NCBI GenBank assembly: GCA_025331125.1
Contig: JAOALB010000121.1
Span: 110,173 to 174,172 of the forward strand
Origin: Mycogone perniciosa
Lineage: Eukaryota > Ascomycota > Sordariomycetes > Hypocreales > Hypocreaceae
Direction of reading: 5' to 3'
DNA length: 64,000 nucleotides
Shown here: positions 43,429 through 53,916 of the stretch, one piece after another
Layout: each line of letters opens with the position of its first letter
Position numbering within the stretch: position 1 is the stretch's first letter
The notes under the pieces: generated by a model
Seen by the model: only the letters and a program-made list of their open reading frames with translations
Told to the model about the DNA's origin: nothing
Database searches by the model: none
Position numbers and translations under genes: made by a program

Positions 43429-43866
43429 ATGAAGTCCAGCATCCTGTCATCCGCCGCTATCGCTCTTGCGACCACTGCCTCCCTCGCCCCTGCGCAATCC
43501 CGCGGCAACATCGAGTGCTTCAACGGAAGCCCAAACACAATTCAAGCATCGGACGTCTCAGCCCTCATCAATGCCCTCCACACCACCAACCGAATCGGCA
43601 CACAAGCGAATCCTATCGATCTACGATCCATTTTCACGATTGGTGGCAGCCCGAGAGCTTGGTTCTCCTCGGACTCAGTCTCTGTTAAAATCAGCAACCC
43701 TCAGCCTTTTGCTTCTACACACGTCTCTTTCGCGTCCGCTGCCGGAGCGCTGCAAGACCTCATGAGAACCTGCTGCGGCAGCTTTCCTACATGCGTCGGC
43801 GGAAAGACTGCCGTGGCTGGTGATACTGGTCTGGTTGTGGGTATCACCATGAACCCCCAATCCTGA
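43429..43866 (+). CDS. Small secreted cysteine-containing protein, 145 aa
   Basis: A single exon is preceded by CACAATGAAG. The first about 23 residues are a signal peptide: basic start 'MKSS', hydrophobic core rich in Ala and Leu, small residues before 'QSRGN'. The mature part of about 120 residues has four cysteines: one in 'NIECFNGS' and three in 'RTCCGSFPTC' near the end, so two disulfides are possible. There is no membrane anchor and no Lys/Arg-rich tail. Size, secretion signal and cysteines fit the broad class of fungal small secreted proteins, some of which act on hosts or competitors; I cannot assign a family and do not claim effector activity. It lies between two AT-rich or decayed stretches. 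Confidence 0.8.
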   Translation: MKSSILSSAAIALATTASLAPAQSRGNIECFNGSPNTIQASDVSALINALHTTNRIGTQANPIDLRSIFTIGGSPRAWFSSDSVSVKISNPQPFASTHVSFASAAGALQDLMRTCCGSFPTCVGGKTAVAGDTGLVVGITMNPQS

Positions 43867-44804
43867 TGAGAGGTCATTATCAATCCCCCGCAGGCCTTTT
43901 GTGGACTACAGATGTCAACTTTGATAATGGACCGGTGACTGTGACATCTTCTGCGGTGAGGCGGTGGCATTTGCGTCACAACTATGGAAGTCTGGATAAG
44001 GAAGAATGGGAATATGAAGTATATAGGAGGGACTTTTAAGTAACAATAGGACTCTAACTGACTTGTTGTATCCACCTTTCTCTTTGATGAGCACCACTCC
44101 GAAAACTTCCTCACTACCGTGAACATTTTTTGGTGTTTTGTCGTCTACAGTCAGTAGTGGAAAATTCGGGGTCCCGACAAGCTTTTCTCTGGAGTTCAAA
44201 GAGCTCCAGAAATGGCAGTACAGGCCTTTGACTTGTGGGCAGCTATTACCTCTCGTCTGGTCTTGGAGGGCAAGGAACCTACGCTGAAAACTCCAGCTGC
44301 TAACGTTGAGTCACCTGGTCGTTATTGTTATAACAGAAACAAAACGGTAAGCCTTCCGTTTTCCCTATCCAACAAAACGTTGCTAAGACCACTTGGCGAG
44401 TGGATTCCATGGAAGACGCATTGTGCCGCCCTCTCTGCAACATGCGATGCCAACACCTCCGGTCTCTGTCCTGAAATAGCAGACCAGTGTTCTATGCTCC
44501 CATTTCCAAAACCCACCATCCCCGAGAACCGCTGCTGAGCCCTCCATCTCGCCGTCCTTTTCCAGCTGCTGGCGCCTCGGCATTCTACAAAGGGTTGTCA
44601 GACTCACTCCCGAGCGACCAGAACACTTGTCGATATGATATATTGGTTGGGATAGGTAGGTACTTACGTCAAAGCATTTTCGGTCCCCCACACGCAAGCA
44701 ATGATCTTAGACGGTGGAGGCTGGCAGAATTCCATCCGTTTCTTCGATATAGCCTCGTGCTTGATTTCGATGATGGGTGTAGTTATGCTATGGACAAACC
44801 TGTG
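43867..44804. other. Intergenic, possible last exon of the proline-rich gene
   Basis: At about 44670-44790 on the minus strand an open stretch reads 'TPIIEIKHEAISKKRMEF' and '...KIIACVWGTENALT' before a stop. It resembles a downstream exon of the proline-rich gene that ends at 44805, but the frame does not connect through any GT-AG pair I can find. The plus-strand open stretch at 44212-44538 has no recognisable content. Confidence 0.4.
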
Positions 44805-45730
44805 TTAGACCAAAACCCTCACCTTGCGTTCAGTGGAGTGGGGGGCCACCAACTCAGCTGCGATAAGCTCCATGGGTCGATCACCATACGCGTATAACAC
44901 GTTGAACATCTTTCTTTCTGCTTCGGGCCATGGGTCCCCAAGGTGCTTGACCAGCGTCTCTCCGGTGAGCCCCAATGTCTGCTGTGGGGTAATGAGACTC
45001 CTGACGATCTGCGTCACGTCTTTGTCCGCAAATACGGCGCCGTATACATATAGCGGCGATCCAGTGTGAGATACAAAGGTGCCTGTCCCACTGGCATTCA
45101 TGGCCATAGGGGGCGGCACACCTGAAGCCATGCCAGGGTTATTACCAGCAGCGAAATGACCAAGATTCGGAGCCATGGGCGGGGTTTGGCCGTGATACGG
45201 CGCCGGCGCCGGCGCTCCTTGGGGTCCGGGTACATATACTGGATACACATGTACTTGCGCTTGCGGTGCAGGTGTAGGCGACGGCTGGTAATGTTGGTGC
45301 ATCTTGTCTCCAAAGAAAGCCGCCAGTTTGGTGCCAAATTTGTGTCTAAGAGGCCCGAGAGATGCGGCGGTTAGCAAGCCGCCGCCCACAACAAGTGCCG
45401 TCTTGCCCAAGCCGCGGTCTCCCTCCTGGCCCGTCGCATCAAAGCCTTCCGGCGTGGGAGCGTAGAGAGGTTGGCTGGCCAAAGGGCCCTAAATCTGGTA
45501 GCTCGGGGGATCAGTCGAATACTCCCATTACGTCACACCGATGGCCATAAAGATGTAATACCTAAGACGATGAATGTTACAAACAGGTCTAACGGCATGG
45601 GGTTCTCTCCCACTTGCCATGAATTGTGCTCGGGGCTCCAGTTAGCTATCCAGCCCGAAGGCAGGGGGGGAGCGGCTGGCGCAGCGGCCCCAGGAGGAGC
45701 CTCTGGAGATGGTAAATTTGGTGCTGACAT
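44805..45730 (-). CDS. Proline-rich protein with half a WW domain, unknown function
   Basis: Exon 1 is 45614-45730 (ATG at 45730) and exon 2 is 44805-45488, with the intron 45489-45613 (GTGGGA donor, TTTAG acceptor). Exon 1 ends in 'LPSGWIANWSPEHNSWQ', the first strand pair of a WW domain. The second half (the usual Tyr-Tyr and the second Trp) is not found, so the domain is incomplete or a further exon is missed. Exon 2 has a hydrophobic Gly/Ala stretch ('TALVVGGGLLTAASLG'), a Pro/His-rich linker and a compact C-terminal domain ('YVYGAVFADKDVTQIVRSL', 'GDPWPEAERKMFNVLYAYGD'), a pattern I have seen in other fungal Gly/Pro-rich proteins without known role. The 3' end is uncertain because GTGAGG follows at 44818 and could be a donor. 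Total about 267 residues. Confidence 0.6.
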
Positions 45731-46334
45731 CTAAGTCTTGAATCTGGCCGAAGATGGGCTGGAAGATGGGTTGAATACGTGAGAGCCAACCGAGCAGCAC
45801 TCACTCGTTGGCGTAGGAGGGTCGGTGCTGAATAGGGGTTACAATAAGAGGGGGAAGGTGAGGACATAATACAGAGTCGATGACGGGTGAACGGTAATAT
45901 TAGGCACCGAGACATCTGAAACAGAGGTTGTCGCGCTGGCTTTGTAGCCCAAAAGAGGTCTAATATGCTGATTAGTTTGCTAAGGCGCTTCGCGGCTGAG
46001 TGCAGCTGGAATGGGAGCTGAATCACCGGTGGTCAGCCACTCTTTTGACGGATATGATAGAGCCACCATGCAGGGTGCTGTTCTTCGAGCCCAGCTTCCT
46101 GCGTATTGGGCGTGTCATCGTCTCGTGTCGCTTCTGATTCCGCCTTCATCACCAAGTCGGAGTGCTTAAGGACGCATAACCAGTCATCATTTCAGTGAAA
46201 CCCTCAATAGCAAAGTTGATATAGACGTGAAGTCTTGAGACGCCAGACGCCCAGTTACTGTCCACGGTCCACACGATGACCTCTCTTCCTCACTAGTCCA
46301 AATGCTTGTTCCACGTCATTGAACGTACCTACGT
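45731..46334. other. Intergenic upstream of the proline-rich gene
   Basis: No gene is supported; the minus-strand open stretch at 45646-46026 overlaps exon 1 of the neighbour in another frame. Confidence 0.4.
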
Positions 46335-46620
46335 ATGGTCTACCCGCTTGAGATCGTCGCCCCGCTAAGGCAACTGCCACTTAGAAATTGCAATATATTC
46401 CACCAGCTTATCAGGGTAGCTTTAAGGAAAGATGTCATCCGCAAAACTTCGCCAGTCCCCTTCACTGAGGCCTAAGCGCTAAAAGAATTTGACATACTCC
46501 TAATACTCTGGACACTACCCTGCATCCTCCCAGTCAATTAGGTTTATAATTTTGCCCTCTTTTATAATAATATTTCTTGGCGATAAGTCACAATACGATA
46601 GAACGATTCGGTGATCGGTA
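46335..46620 (-). pseudogene. Aminoglycoside-phosphotransferase-like kinase relic
   Basis: Reading the minus strand from 46620, one frame gives 'TDHRIVLSYCDLSPRNIIIK', then 'EGKIINLIDWEDAG', 'CPEY', 'EYVKFF', 'RLGLSEGDWRSFADDIFP' and on to 'EYIAISKWQLP', each piece separated by a single stop. This is the C-terminal half of the fungal APH/choline-kinase-like family: the catalytic loop (normally H-x-D-L-x-P-x-N, here C-D-L-S-P-R-N, so the His is replaced) and the metal-binding IDWE. Where the family has Trp ('EYWEYVKFF'), the sequence has TAG. The stops fit TGG to TAG and similar transitions. There is no start codon or N-lobe. Dead gene. Confidence 0.75.
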
Positions 46621-47134
46621 CGTAACCGTCAAGCGAGAGCGTTGTGTAGCCCGGGGCTGTTCAAAGGAGCCTTTTGGGTTGAGTAACTTGTGAAAAGGTC
46701 ACTGTAGTGAAGATAGTTGTTATACCCTATCGTACCGCTCGTCATACTATTGTATACAAAATGAAAGTATGAAACCGATACATGTCCATTGGAATATAAG
46801 GGATCCCATCTACTCCCCTATAGATAAATCGGCAGATTAGTAGTTGAGTGGGTGACCACTGGCGAACACCGGCTGTTATATTTTTAATACCGAAAAGTGC
46901 TTTTTATAAGCCGTATTGTTGACGACGCTAGTCTGGCTGAAGCTACATTCAGGCACACTCGACTATCCCATAGTCAACCCTACAAGAGAGGCAGATTACT
47001 GGCCCCATTACATGCGTTTGGTCACGGTGGGGGGGCCAATCGCCTCAGTGTGACCGCTGCTCAAATCTGTATTGATGTCTCCACCACCATAGAGCAATGC
47101 GATATCAAAGTCGAGAAGATAGACAACTGCGACC
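46621..47134. other. Intergenic, no gene seen
   Basis: No open frame with domain content was found. The N-lobe of the kinase relic is not recognisable here. Confidence 0.4.
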
Positions 47135-48127
47135 TCAGCTAACGCTCTTGCGCCAAAATCCCGGTGCTCTTTCAAATTCCTCAATATATTGCATCAGAGG
47201 TGGCCGTACATAGCAGTCCACCCAATCGTCTCCGTACAAGCTGTTCACAAACTCCACATAACACTCGACCTCCATATACATCCAGCCCACGTTTTCAAAC
47301 TCGCTCTTTGTGACTCCTCCTTCCCAGCTAGGATTATATTCTTCACCATACTCTAGCTTTTCGCCGTGTGAATCTGGATCATAAGGCTCCCAGCGCCTAT
47401 TGACTATCTTTAGCACTGGACTGGACATCCTATCAAGCGACTCCAGGCAGATGTCGTCGACGAACAAGCAGAGGCTGTAACGCTGGCCTGCGCTAAATAG
47501 GTCATTGTCAATGAGTCGAGTAGGCCCGTTATCTGGAATTCCGTGCCCCTCTAGCCGATTAAGCTTTAACTTACTCTGTATATTCCGCCCACTTGCTAAA
47601 ATGGTCGCGGACCTGATTACCACTAACTGGTGTCTCGCAAGCAAATTCTGCCTTGTGTATCCTTTGACAGATTCTTCTATCCTCTTGCCGATCTGGGCAA
47701 GAATACACTCCCATGCGGCATCGTCGCCGTACGAAACGCGGTACACAATCAACCCCCAGGGTGAATTGGGCTTGAGGAACCGGCAATTGAGGGCCTCGTC
47801 AATCGAGTCTAGCCGATCGGAAATTGACTCCTCTATGAGCTCCGCAACATATGCCTTGTAAAGGGTATTGTCAACAGGGTGTATCTTCATAACTGCCGTA
47901 TATGCTTCATTAAGACGGTCACGATCATATTCGGTAATATCTTTTGTGGCTTCCGCCATAGCGTCAAGGTACGCTTTCACGCGCGCTCCCTCGGCATCGG
48001 TAAGTGGTCTTGCCATTGCTACGTGGCTAAAGCGTGCTTGGAGGAGCGTGTTGACCCCGAGGGTAGATTTCCTGTGCGATGCCGCATATGCGTGGTTTAT
48101 CGTTGCAATAGAATAACACGGGTACAT
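47135..48127 (-). CDS. Conserved hypothetical fungal protein, 330 aa
   Basis: A single exon begins at the ATG at 48127; an internal ATG at residue 38 ('MARPLTDAEGARV') is an equally reasonable start because the first 37 residues are less structured. The pattern 'PWGLIVYRVSYGDDAAWECI' followed by 'QRYSLCLFVDDICLESLD' is a recurrent feature of a large, lineage-expanded family of uncharacterised fungal proteins. 'GWMYMEVECYVEFVNSLYGDDWVDCYVRPP' follows near the C-terminus in the present sequence as two adjacent segments. No membrane or secretion signal is visible. No stop or frameshift is seen, in contrast to both neighbours. Function unknown. Confidence 0.7.
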   Translation of the reverse strand: MYPCYSIATINHAYAASHRKSTLGVNTLLQARFSHVAMARPLTDAEGARVKAYLDAMAEATKDITEYDRDRLNEAYTAVMKIHPVDNTLYKAYVAELIEESISDRLDSIDEALNCRFLKPNSPWGLIVYRVSYGDDAAWECILAQIGKRIEESVKGYTRQNLLARHQLVVIRSATILASGRNIQSKLKLNRLEGHGIPDNGPTRLIDNDLFSAGQRYSLCLFVDDICLESLDRMSSPVLKIVNRRWEPYDPDSHGEKLEYGEEYNPSWEGGVTKSEFENVGWMYMEVECYVEFVNSLYGDDWVDCYVRPPLMQYIEEFERAPGFWRKSVS

Positions 48128-48538
48128 TGCCTAGACAAAAGTTCCGCTTGCTTCTAAAATTACCACCTAATTTCAATTAAGGGAGCCTCGCTAAGCGCCA
48201 TTTAATTGCCAATATGGAGTCGCGGCTAATTAACAAAAATATCCACTACTACTCCGTACTTCATGTTCACTGATACGATACCGCGGCCACTCGGTACCTG
48301 TCCCGCCCGCTGTTAATCGGGCGCAGGACAAGCCGAATACTATTCACAAGGAAGACCAATCTCACTAAATATGCTGCAAATGTGGTTTTATCTGTCAGTC
48401 TCGTGTGCTGCATTAGTCCAGTTACTCCGTAGAGCGACCCTCAATCTTTGGGCTCGATATATGACCCCTGTACCTGCTTGCAATCGCTCTCTTTGCATTT
48501 TCATCATCTTACTTTTACGCCTGTTGATACAATCCACC
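48128..48538. other. Promoter side of the LysM relic
   Basis: It contains TACTCCGTA at 48250-48258 and nothing else recognisable. The plus-strand frame from 48371 runs into the LysM first exon but its ATG at 48539 starts a better signal peptide. Confidence 0.4.
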
Positions 48539-50404
48539 ATGTTTAAATCAGTGGTTCTGAGAGCGCTGGTGTTCGGCTTCCATGCCGCCATCGCTCAGCA
48601 ATTCCAAGCCTACATCTTTCCTCATGAGCTCCTGGGGCTAAGTAACAAATGTTTTGCCGCGGTCAATACCACGGTAGCATCATGCCATGGCTGGCTCGCC
48701 CCCCACGCTGGCATGTGAGTATAGACTACAACATCAAGGTCACTGAAGATGCATTGCTAACTGTGTCTGCTTGTCTTAGCCATGCAGCCAGCTTCAAGAT
48801 TCTGAGAGAGACTGAGCTCGAGGCTCTCTGCGCCAGCACCTGCCAGGATGATCTGCTCCGTCTGAGAAGAATAGTTGCCGGCGCCTGCACTGAGAGTGAT
48901 GATGTGATGGTTCCGGGCGCCTTTGCGTAACCAGGTATGTTTATAAAACGACAGAGCCATAGGTAAGTATTGCGATATGATAGTTGCACCATGGATGAAC
49001 CAAACTGAGCCGTACACCAAGGCCCAGAACTGCTCAGATTGCCTGATAGGAATCCGGGCGAAGCAGCTGGCATCTCCCTTTGGCTATGACAAGTATGCAA
49101 CATCAGAATTTGCCTTCAACACCTCGAGCTGTGCAGTTAGTACGTACAGCTATGCTACACCCACGGCCTACGCTATCAGCTCGACCACCGCGGGTCCATC
49201 AAGACCTACCTGTACTACCGGTAAAACGTATGTACTTCAAGAGGGGGACTCTTGCAACAGTATTACAGGGGCACAAAACGTTTCCACAGAGGCCCTGATC
49301 AGCATAAACAGATTCGACTTGAACTGTAACTTGATGCCACCTGTTGGCTCCACTATCTGTCTCCCAGTGTCGTGCAAGATCCACCAACTGGACAACTATG
49401 AGACTTGTGAATCGATCATAGCAGCAGAGAACGCAACCATTAGCCAGCTCCTGGCTTGGAACCCCATCATCAGTCCAGGATGCAGCAATCTCATAACATG
49501 GCGAGGCCGTCATACATGCGTCAGCTCGCCCGTGGGGACAATTGACGTGCCAAACGGTGACACCACAACAACACGCAGGGCGAATCCAACCCGCACTGCG
49601 GACAGTAGTTCACCATCCGAGAAGGCGACACGTGCGCGTCCATCTCGCTCGCATATAGTATTTCGCTGGCCGACTTCTACTTCCTTAATCCCCAGGTCGA
49701 CAGCGTTAAATGCAGCAACCACTGGCTCGACTATGCGTACTGCACCAAGGCCGTTGGTAACATCCAGATGTACCGAGGCTACCCGGTGGTGGTGCCATCA
49801 ACAACATTCACCTGCCCCCCAGCCGTCACCAAGACTCCTCTACCAGCATTCGGTCTTTCCCCTCTTAATCCCTGCGCTCCAGGCACTGTCGACGGATGCG
49901 ATTACTATGAAAATGCCTGGCCAGAGAGTATCACGGCTGAGTACCCTGACGCGAATACGTGCGTGAGATGGGCCAACGCAGGCGATGGAACCACAGCTTG
50001 ACGGAGGACAACTGTGTACTTCTGGCAAATATAGCTACTGCATTGTCAAAGAGGACGACATGAACGGTATGTGAAGCCTGTTGGATCAACTTGGACAGAT
50101 TGTTGGACTAAAAAAGCTAGACCCTCTGACGATAGTCCCCCAACCGACAACAGAACCACCAACAACTACTCCCCGGTCGACGCCAACCACAACCAAAACT
50201 GGAGAGGTGTCCCCGCCGGCGGAAGCGCAGCCTGGAGTGATTGATGGCTGCAAGAAGTGGCATGTCGTGGTGAGTGGTGATGGTTGCTGGGCCATCGTGA
50301 ATCAGTGCGGCATCTCGCTGGATGACTTCTACAAATGGAACCCTGGTGTTGGGTCCGGCTGCGAGCGCTTGTGGCTAGGCTATGCGGTCTGTGTAGGAAT
50401 TTAG
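48539..50404 (+). pseudogene. Secreted multi-LysM protein, decayed
   Basis: Exon 1 (48539-48714) encodes a signal peptide ('VVLRALVFGFHAAIAQQ') and then 'CFAAVNTTVASCHGWL'; an intron 48715-48779 (GTGAGT, TTAG) follows. Exon 2 shows 'LCASTCQDDLLRLRRIVAGA' and stops at a TAA at 48928 inside a conserved stretch. After a frame change 'KYCDMIVAPWMNQTEPY' and 'CSDCLIG' continue. At least three LysM-like units follow: 'TYVLQEGDSCNSITGAQNVS', 'FTIREGDTCASISLAYSISL' (after a frame change near 49580 and a TAG just before it) and 'WHVVVSGDGCWAIVNQCGIS' at 50256 on. The stop at 49999 and frame changes near 50000-50080 break it again. Intact relatives bind chitin outside the cell or in the wall. At least two premature stops and three frame changes make function unlikely. 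Confidence 0.75.
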
Positions 50405-50638
50405 GTTGAAGTAGGCCGCTTGGCAGAGTATAATAACCTGTGTGGGGATGGTAATTATGTAGTAGTATAGATGTGTTCTATGTTTGCCGATTCTTTTATT
50501 TTACAAAGATGATAAAAGGAGGAAGATTTATTTTTGTTAGGACTACCTTACATGTCCATGGTTTGAACTGTCGCATGTATATGTGTATTATACTGATCCC
50601 GTTAAGAGCCTTCCGTGGGATATAAATTACCAATAAAC
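50405..50638. other. Convergent 3' flanks
   Basis: AT-leaning 234-bp spacer between the LysM relic and the membrane-protein gene; probably both 3' untranslated regions. Confidence 0.4.
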
Positions 50639-51472
50639 CTAGGGCAATTCTGTGTATGTTTTGGGAGTTGTTGCTGCTACCTCGACGGGAATAGACAACG
50701 TTTGGGCTGAGGGGGACTTTGCCTCGGATCTCATCTCATATGATGAATAAGGTTGTATTTCCGGCACCTGCGTCCTCTTTCGCCGCCGAGCCATAGTGAA
50801 GGCGACGATACCTCCTACAATTGCGATGACTCCGAGGGCGGCCCCGATGCCAATACCGGCACTTGCACCAGGTGAGAGTCCGCCTGCCGCTGGTTGTCCC
50901 TCATTTTCCAATTTTTTGCTTTCGCCAGATGTCGATGTCGCCGGGTTCGAAGTGGAGACAGTTGTGGTGCCCGCTGTCGTCGTAATAGAGCTTGGTGATA
51001 ATGTCGATGACGATTCAGGTAATGGCTCCTCCGTGATGTTGAAAAAGCTGGATGGCATATTACTCAGTGACTGGTTTCCCTGTGCTGAGGCATTGCCGTC
51101 AAACATCCACAGGAAGAAGACATTTGAGAGATCCAGGTCAAAGTCGTACAACTGGACAGACCAGTCAAAACTGCTTTTAGGGCCATCCTTCGTTTCTGTA
51201 CAAGGAAAGGTTAGTGTTGAGAGGGAGGTATGACAGGCTTGGAAGATGTAAATACCATAGAGGACGGGTCCCAGTTTGGCGAATCCTCCATGTAGAGCCT
51301 GTTGCCATATCGCAATGGTATAGGCTTTGCTGGAGGTTTTGTATGTAATAGTCTGCTTTTCTCCGACACGGAAGATACTTCTTGATTTCCATGGAGCAGG
51401 TGCTGGGTTAAGGAACTCGGCCAAAACTGACTGTGCTGCCAGTAGTAGTAAAAGAACGAGAGGCATGATCAT
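50639..51472 (-). CDS. Type I membrane protein with Ser/Thr stalk (Mid2/WSC-like layout)
   Basis: Two exons, 51256-51472 and 50639-51195, with the intron 51196-51255 (GTATTT donor, TACAG acceptor; the joint reads 'VLYETKDGPKSSFDW'), give 257 residues. There is an N-terminal signal peptide ('MPLVLLLLLAAQSVLAEF'), an extracellular domain of about 110 residues, and a Ser/Thr-rich stalk ('SSSTLSPSSITTTAGTTTVS'). One transmembrane helix follows ('GIGIGAALGVIAIVGGIVAF') with a stop-transfer 'RRRKR', then a cytosolic tail of about 45 residues. This layout is common to fungal cell-surface sensors and to many uncharacterised single-pass proteins; the ectodomain shows no WSC cysteine pattern, so a sensor role is only an analogy. 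No defect is seen. Confidence 0.8.
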   Translation of the reverse strand: MIMPLVLLLLLAAQSVLAEFLNPAPAPWKSRSIFRVGEKQTITYKTSSKAYTIAIWQQALHGGFAKLGPVLYGIYIFQACHTSLSTLTFPCTETKDGPKSSFDWSVQLYDFDLDLSNVFFLWMFDGNASAQGNQSLSNMPSSFFNITEEPLPESSSTLSPSSITTTAGTTTVSTSNPATSTSGESKKLENEGQPAAGGLSPGASAGIGIGAALGVIAIVGGIVAFTMARRRKRTQVPEIQPYSSYEMRSEAKSPSAQTLSIPVEVAATTPKTYTELP

Positions 51473-52599
51473 TAGGCAGCCCGAGGTTCACTACCAGCGG
51501 TGCTAGAGAATATAGTACAAGAATAAGAAATGGAGATGGACGACGTGTAAGACAAAGAAAGATCGCTTGTGGAAGCTTTGGACGAGATCAGAGTGCAGAG
51601 GCCCTTATAGTTCTTCGTAAGAGTACATAGTAGAGCCGCCGAGTTCCACCCCTGTGAAACAGTCCTGGTATCAAGATGCTAGTCGAGGCCCATGTATCGA
51701 CAAGGCTGCTACAAGAACCAACCAGTACTCGTAGAGCGAGGGTTGCATACATGCTCTATGTACATGCGAGTACACATAGATGGAGCAGTATGAGTAATCG
51801 TCTGTTGCGTGCAGCCCGGTCAAAACGATTGCTCACATTTCATGCTTGTGTCTAACCACAGCGGCTACTTGAGGATTCATAATGGAATTTGTTGCATTGT
51901 CTTTCGCACAGAATACCGAGATTGTCTTTTTTGGTTTTTTGTTCTTTCTTTTTCTCCCCTCTTTTCCCTCTTTTTGTCTCTCTTTTCGCAGGCTTCGTGA
52001 AGAGATAACAATATATTTGTATGTTCCAAGGTATATGTGAACCCCGAAGTGTGCGCTGGACAGGGCCATTATATTAATAACTCGCAGTATCCTTGTCACC
52101 ACTACGGAGTACAGACCAATTAGGCGATTTAGTTGCCGCTTTAGCGCTGGGCTCAGCCATTGTGCGTCTTCACGCTCCACCCTTTCACACCGAATGGGGA
52201 AGACTGCATCTATAGTGGATGGATCCTAAGAACAGGGGTACACTCAGCAGTCCCACAGCTGCGGTTTTGCGAATTTGAATTGGTTAATATTTATCGCTGT
52301 GATTTGTTCCCCTCCCGATGTTTCTTTCGTATTGGGTTTAGTGAAATTACATATACAAAATATCTACGGAGTAGACAAGAGGCAACAGCACGGCCCTAGC
52401 CTAGCGGCCGCTTTATAGTGACGATTAGTCAGGCCAACTTACGAGTAGAGTTAGACAGGTGTCTACGGGGGATGAGCTTATTAACGCCATCCCCATCCTG
52501 GCGTTTTGTTGCGCATGACAATTCATCATCAATCACAAATGTCTCCCTCCTTTCTTTCAGCATCTTCGTCGACATCGTTCGCATCACCACAAATCATCA
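51473..52599. other. Intergenic between diverging genes
   Basis: 1.1 kb with no gene. It includes a T/C-rich tract at about 51925-51990 and two TACGGAGTA-type motifs (52103-52111 and 52365-52373). The last 100 bp is CT-rich leader of the glycosyltransferase gene. Confidence 0.5.
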
Positions 52600-53916
52600 A
52601 TGTCTCTCGTGGATATGATTCACTTTGTCCCTTATCTCTCCAAGCGGTCGATATTCATCCTAGCCACTGCTTTTTTTCTCTTCATCTTCGTCTTCTTCCA
52701 CAGCCACGACCTATCAACCCATGACTTTCAGCGCCGACCGGCTTCGCGCACAAGTCTAACCAAGGATATCTACAACCAGACCCTCGGAGTATGTTGTTGA
52801 AGCTAGCCCATTATAATATGCAAACCGTCGAGATTGAGCGCTAATCACCTTCTTGTTTGCCGTCTCAGTTTCAAAAGATTTTCGTTGTCGGGCTTCCTGT
52901 GCGCACGGATCGTCGCGATGGCATGGTCCTTCAGGCAGCCGTTAGCGATATCAATATCGAGTTCATCGACGGCGTCTACGGCAAAGATATACCCGATAAA
53001 GCCATTCCGCAGACTACGAAACACGATCGCTTGAAGGATGCTTCTGTGGGCTCATGGAGAGCACACATGAACGCCGTTCGAGAGTATGTTTGTTAGCCCT
53101 CCTCATCTCCTCGCTGCTCGAAGAAACTGACCAAATCGCTTTGCGCTTGGTAGGATTGTGCATCGTAATCTTTCGTCCGCGCTAATTCTCGAAGACGATG
53201 TCGACTGGGACGTCAGATTGCGAGAGCAATTGACAGACTTTGCGCTTTCCGCCAATATCCTCTTGCAACCGCACATCAATACTGATGCGCCCAAAGACTC
53301 ATCCGATTCTACACCCGATATATCGTTTATGAACCTCCCTGCCACAAGACCACCAATAACGTCACCTTATGGGGATAACTGGGATGTTCTCTGGCTCGGC
53401 CATTGCGGTATGCAGTTTCCTCTCGATAAGAGCTTAGGTATTCCGCCTAGCCGTATAATCCAACAAAACGATAAGACTGTAGCTGCAAGAAAGTATCTCT
53501 GGTCCTTCGCCAACCCTTTTACACTTAAAGACAAGTATCCAGAGCACACTCGAGCAGTGCATCACGTCCAGGAGGGGGTATGCACCCTTGGCTATGCCTT
53601 AAGCCAGCGTGGGGCCAGGAAGTTGCTCTATGAAGTTGGCCTGAAGGATGTTACTGATCCCTACGACATTCTACTTCGACTTTACTGCGAAGGGAAAAAG
53701 GGAAGAAAAAAGGCGACCTGTCTTACCACACAACCGGCACTTATCCACCACTATCGTCCTGCTGGCCCGACAGGCGCGTTGAGTGATATTGGAGACCATG
53801 GTGATTCCTTTATAGAGAACAGCAAGAGTGATATGGTGAGGTGGAGTGTTCGATTAAACACGGACAGGATTTTGGCTGGCGACACAAACTACTGGAATCA
53901 ATTTCCTGACCCCTAG
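52600..53916 (+). CDS. Glycosyltransferase family 25-like type II membrane protein
   Basis: Three exons, 52600-52788, 52869-53083 and 53154-53916, give 388 residues; both introns have GTATGT donors. Residues about 14-34 ('SIFILATAFFLFIFVFF') form a signal anchor after a short cytosolic N-terminus, as in Golgi type II enzymes. The GT25 core starts with 'KIFVVGLPVRTDRRDGM', then 'INIEFIDGVYGKDI', 'GSWRAHMNAVREIV' and the acidic 'SALILEDDVDW', which carries the Asp-x-Asp-like metal site. 'DVLWLGHCG' and 'CTLGYALSQRGARKLL' complete the family pattern. Fungal GT25-like proteins are thought to transfer a sugar to a wall or secretory glycan; the substrate is unknown. It appears intact. It is the last gene before the transposon block. 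Confidence 0.9.

Noticed and set aside
44212..44538. 108-codon plus-strand stretch after the secreted protein
   Set aside because: No signal peptide, no domain, overlaps other open frames.
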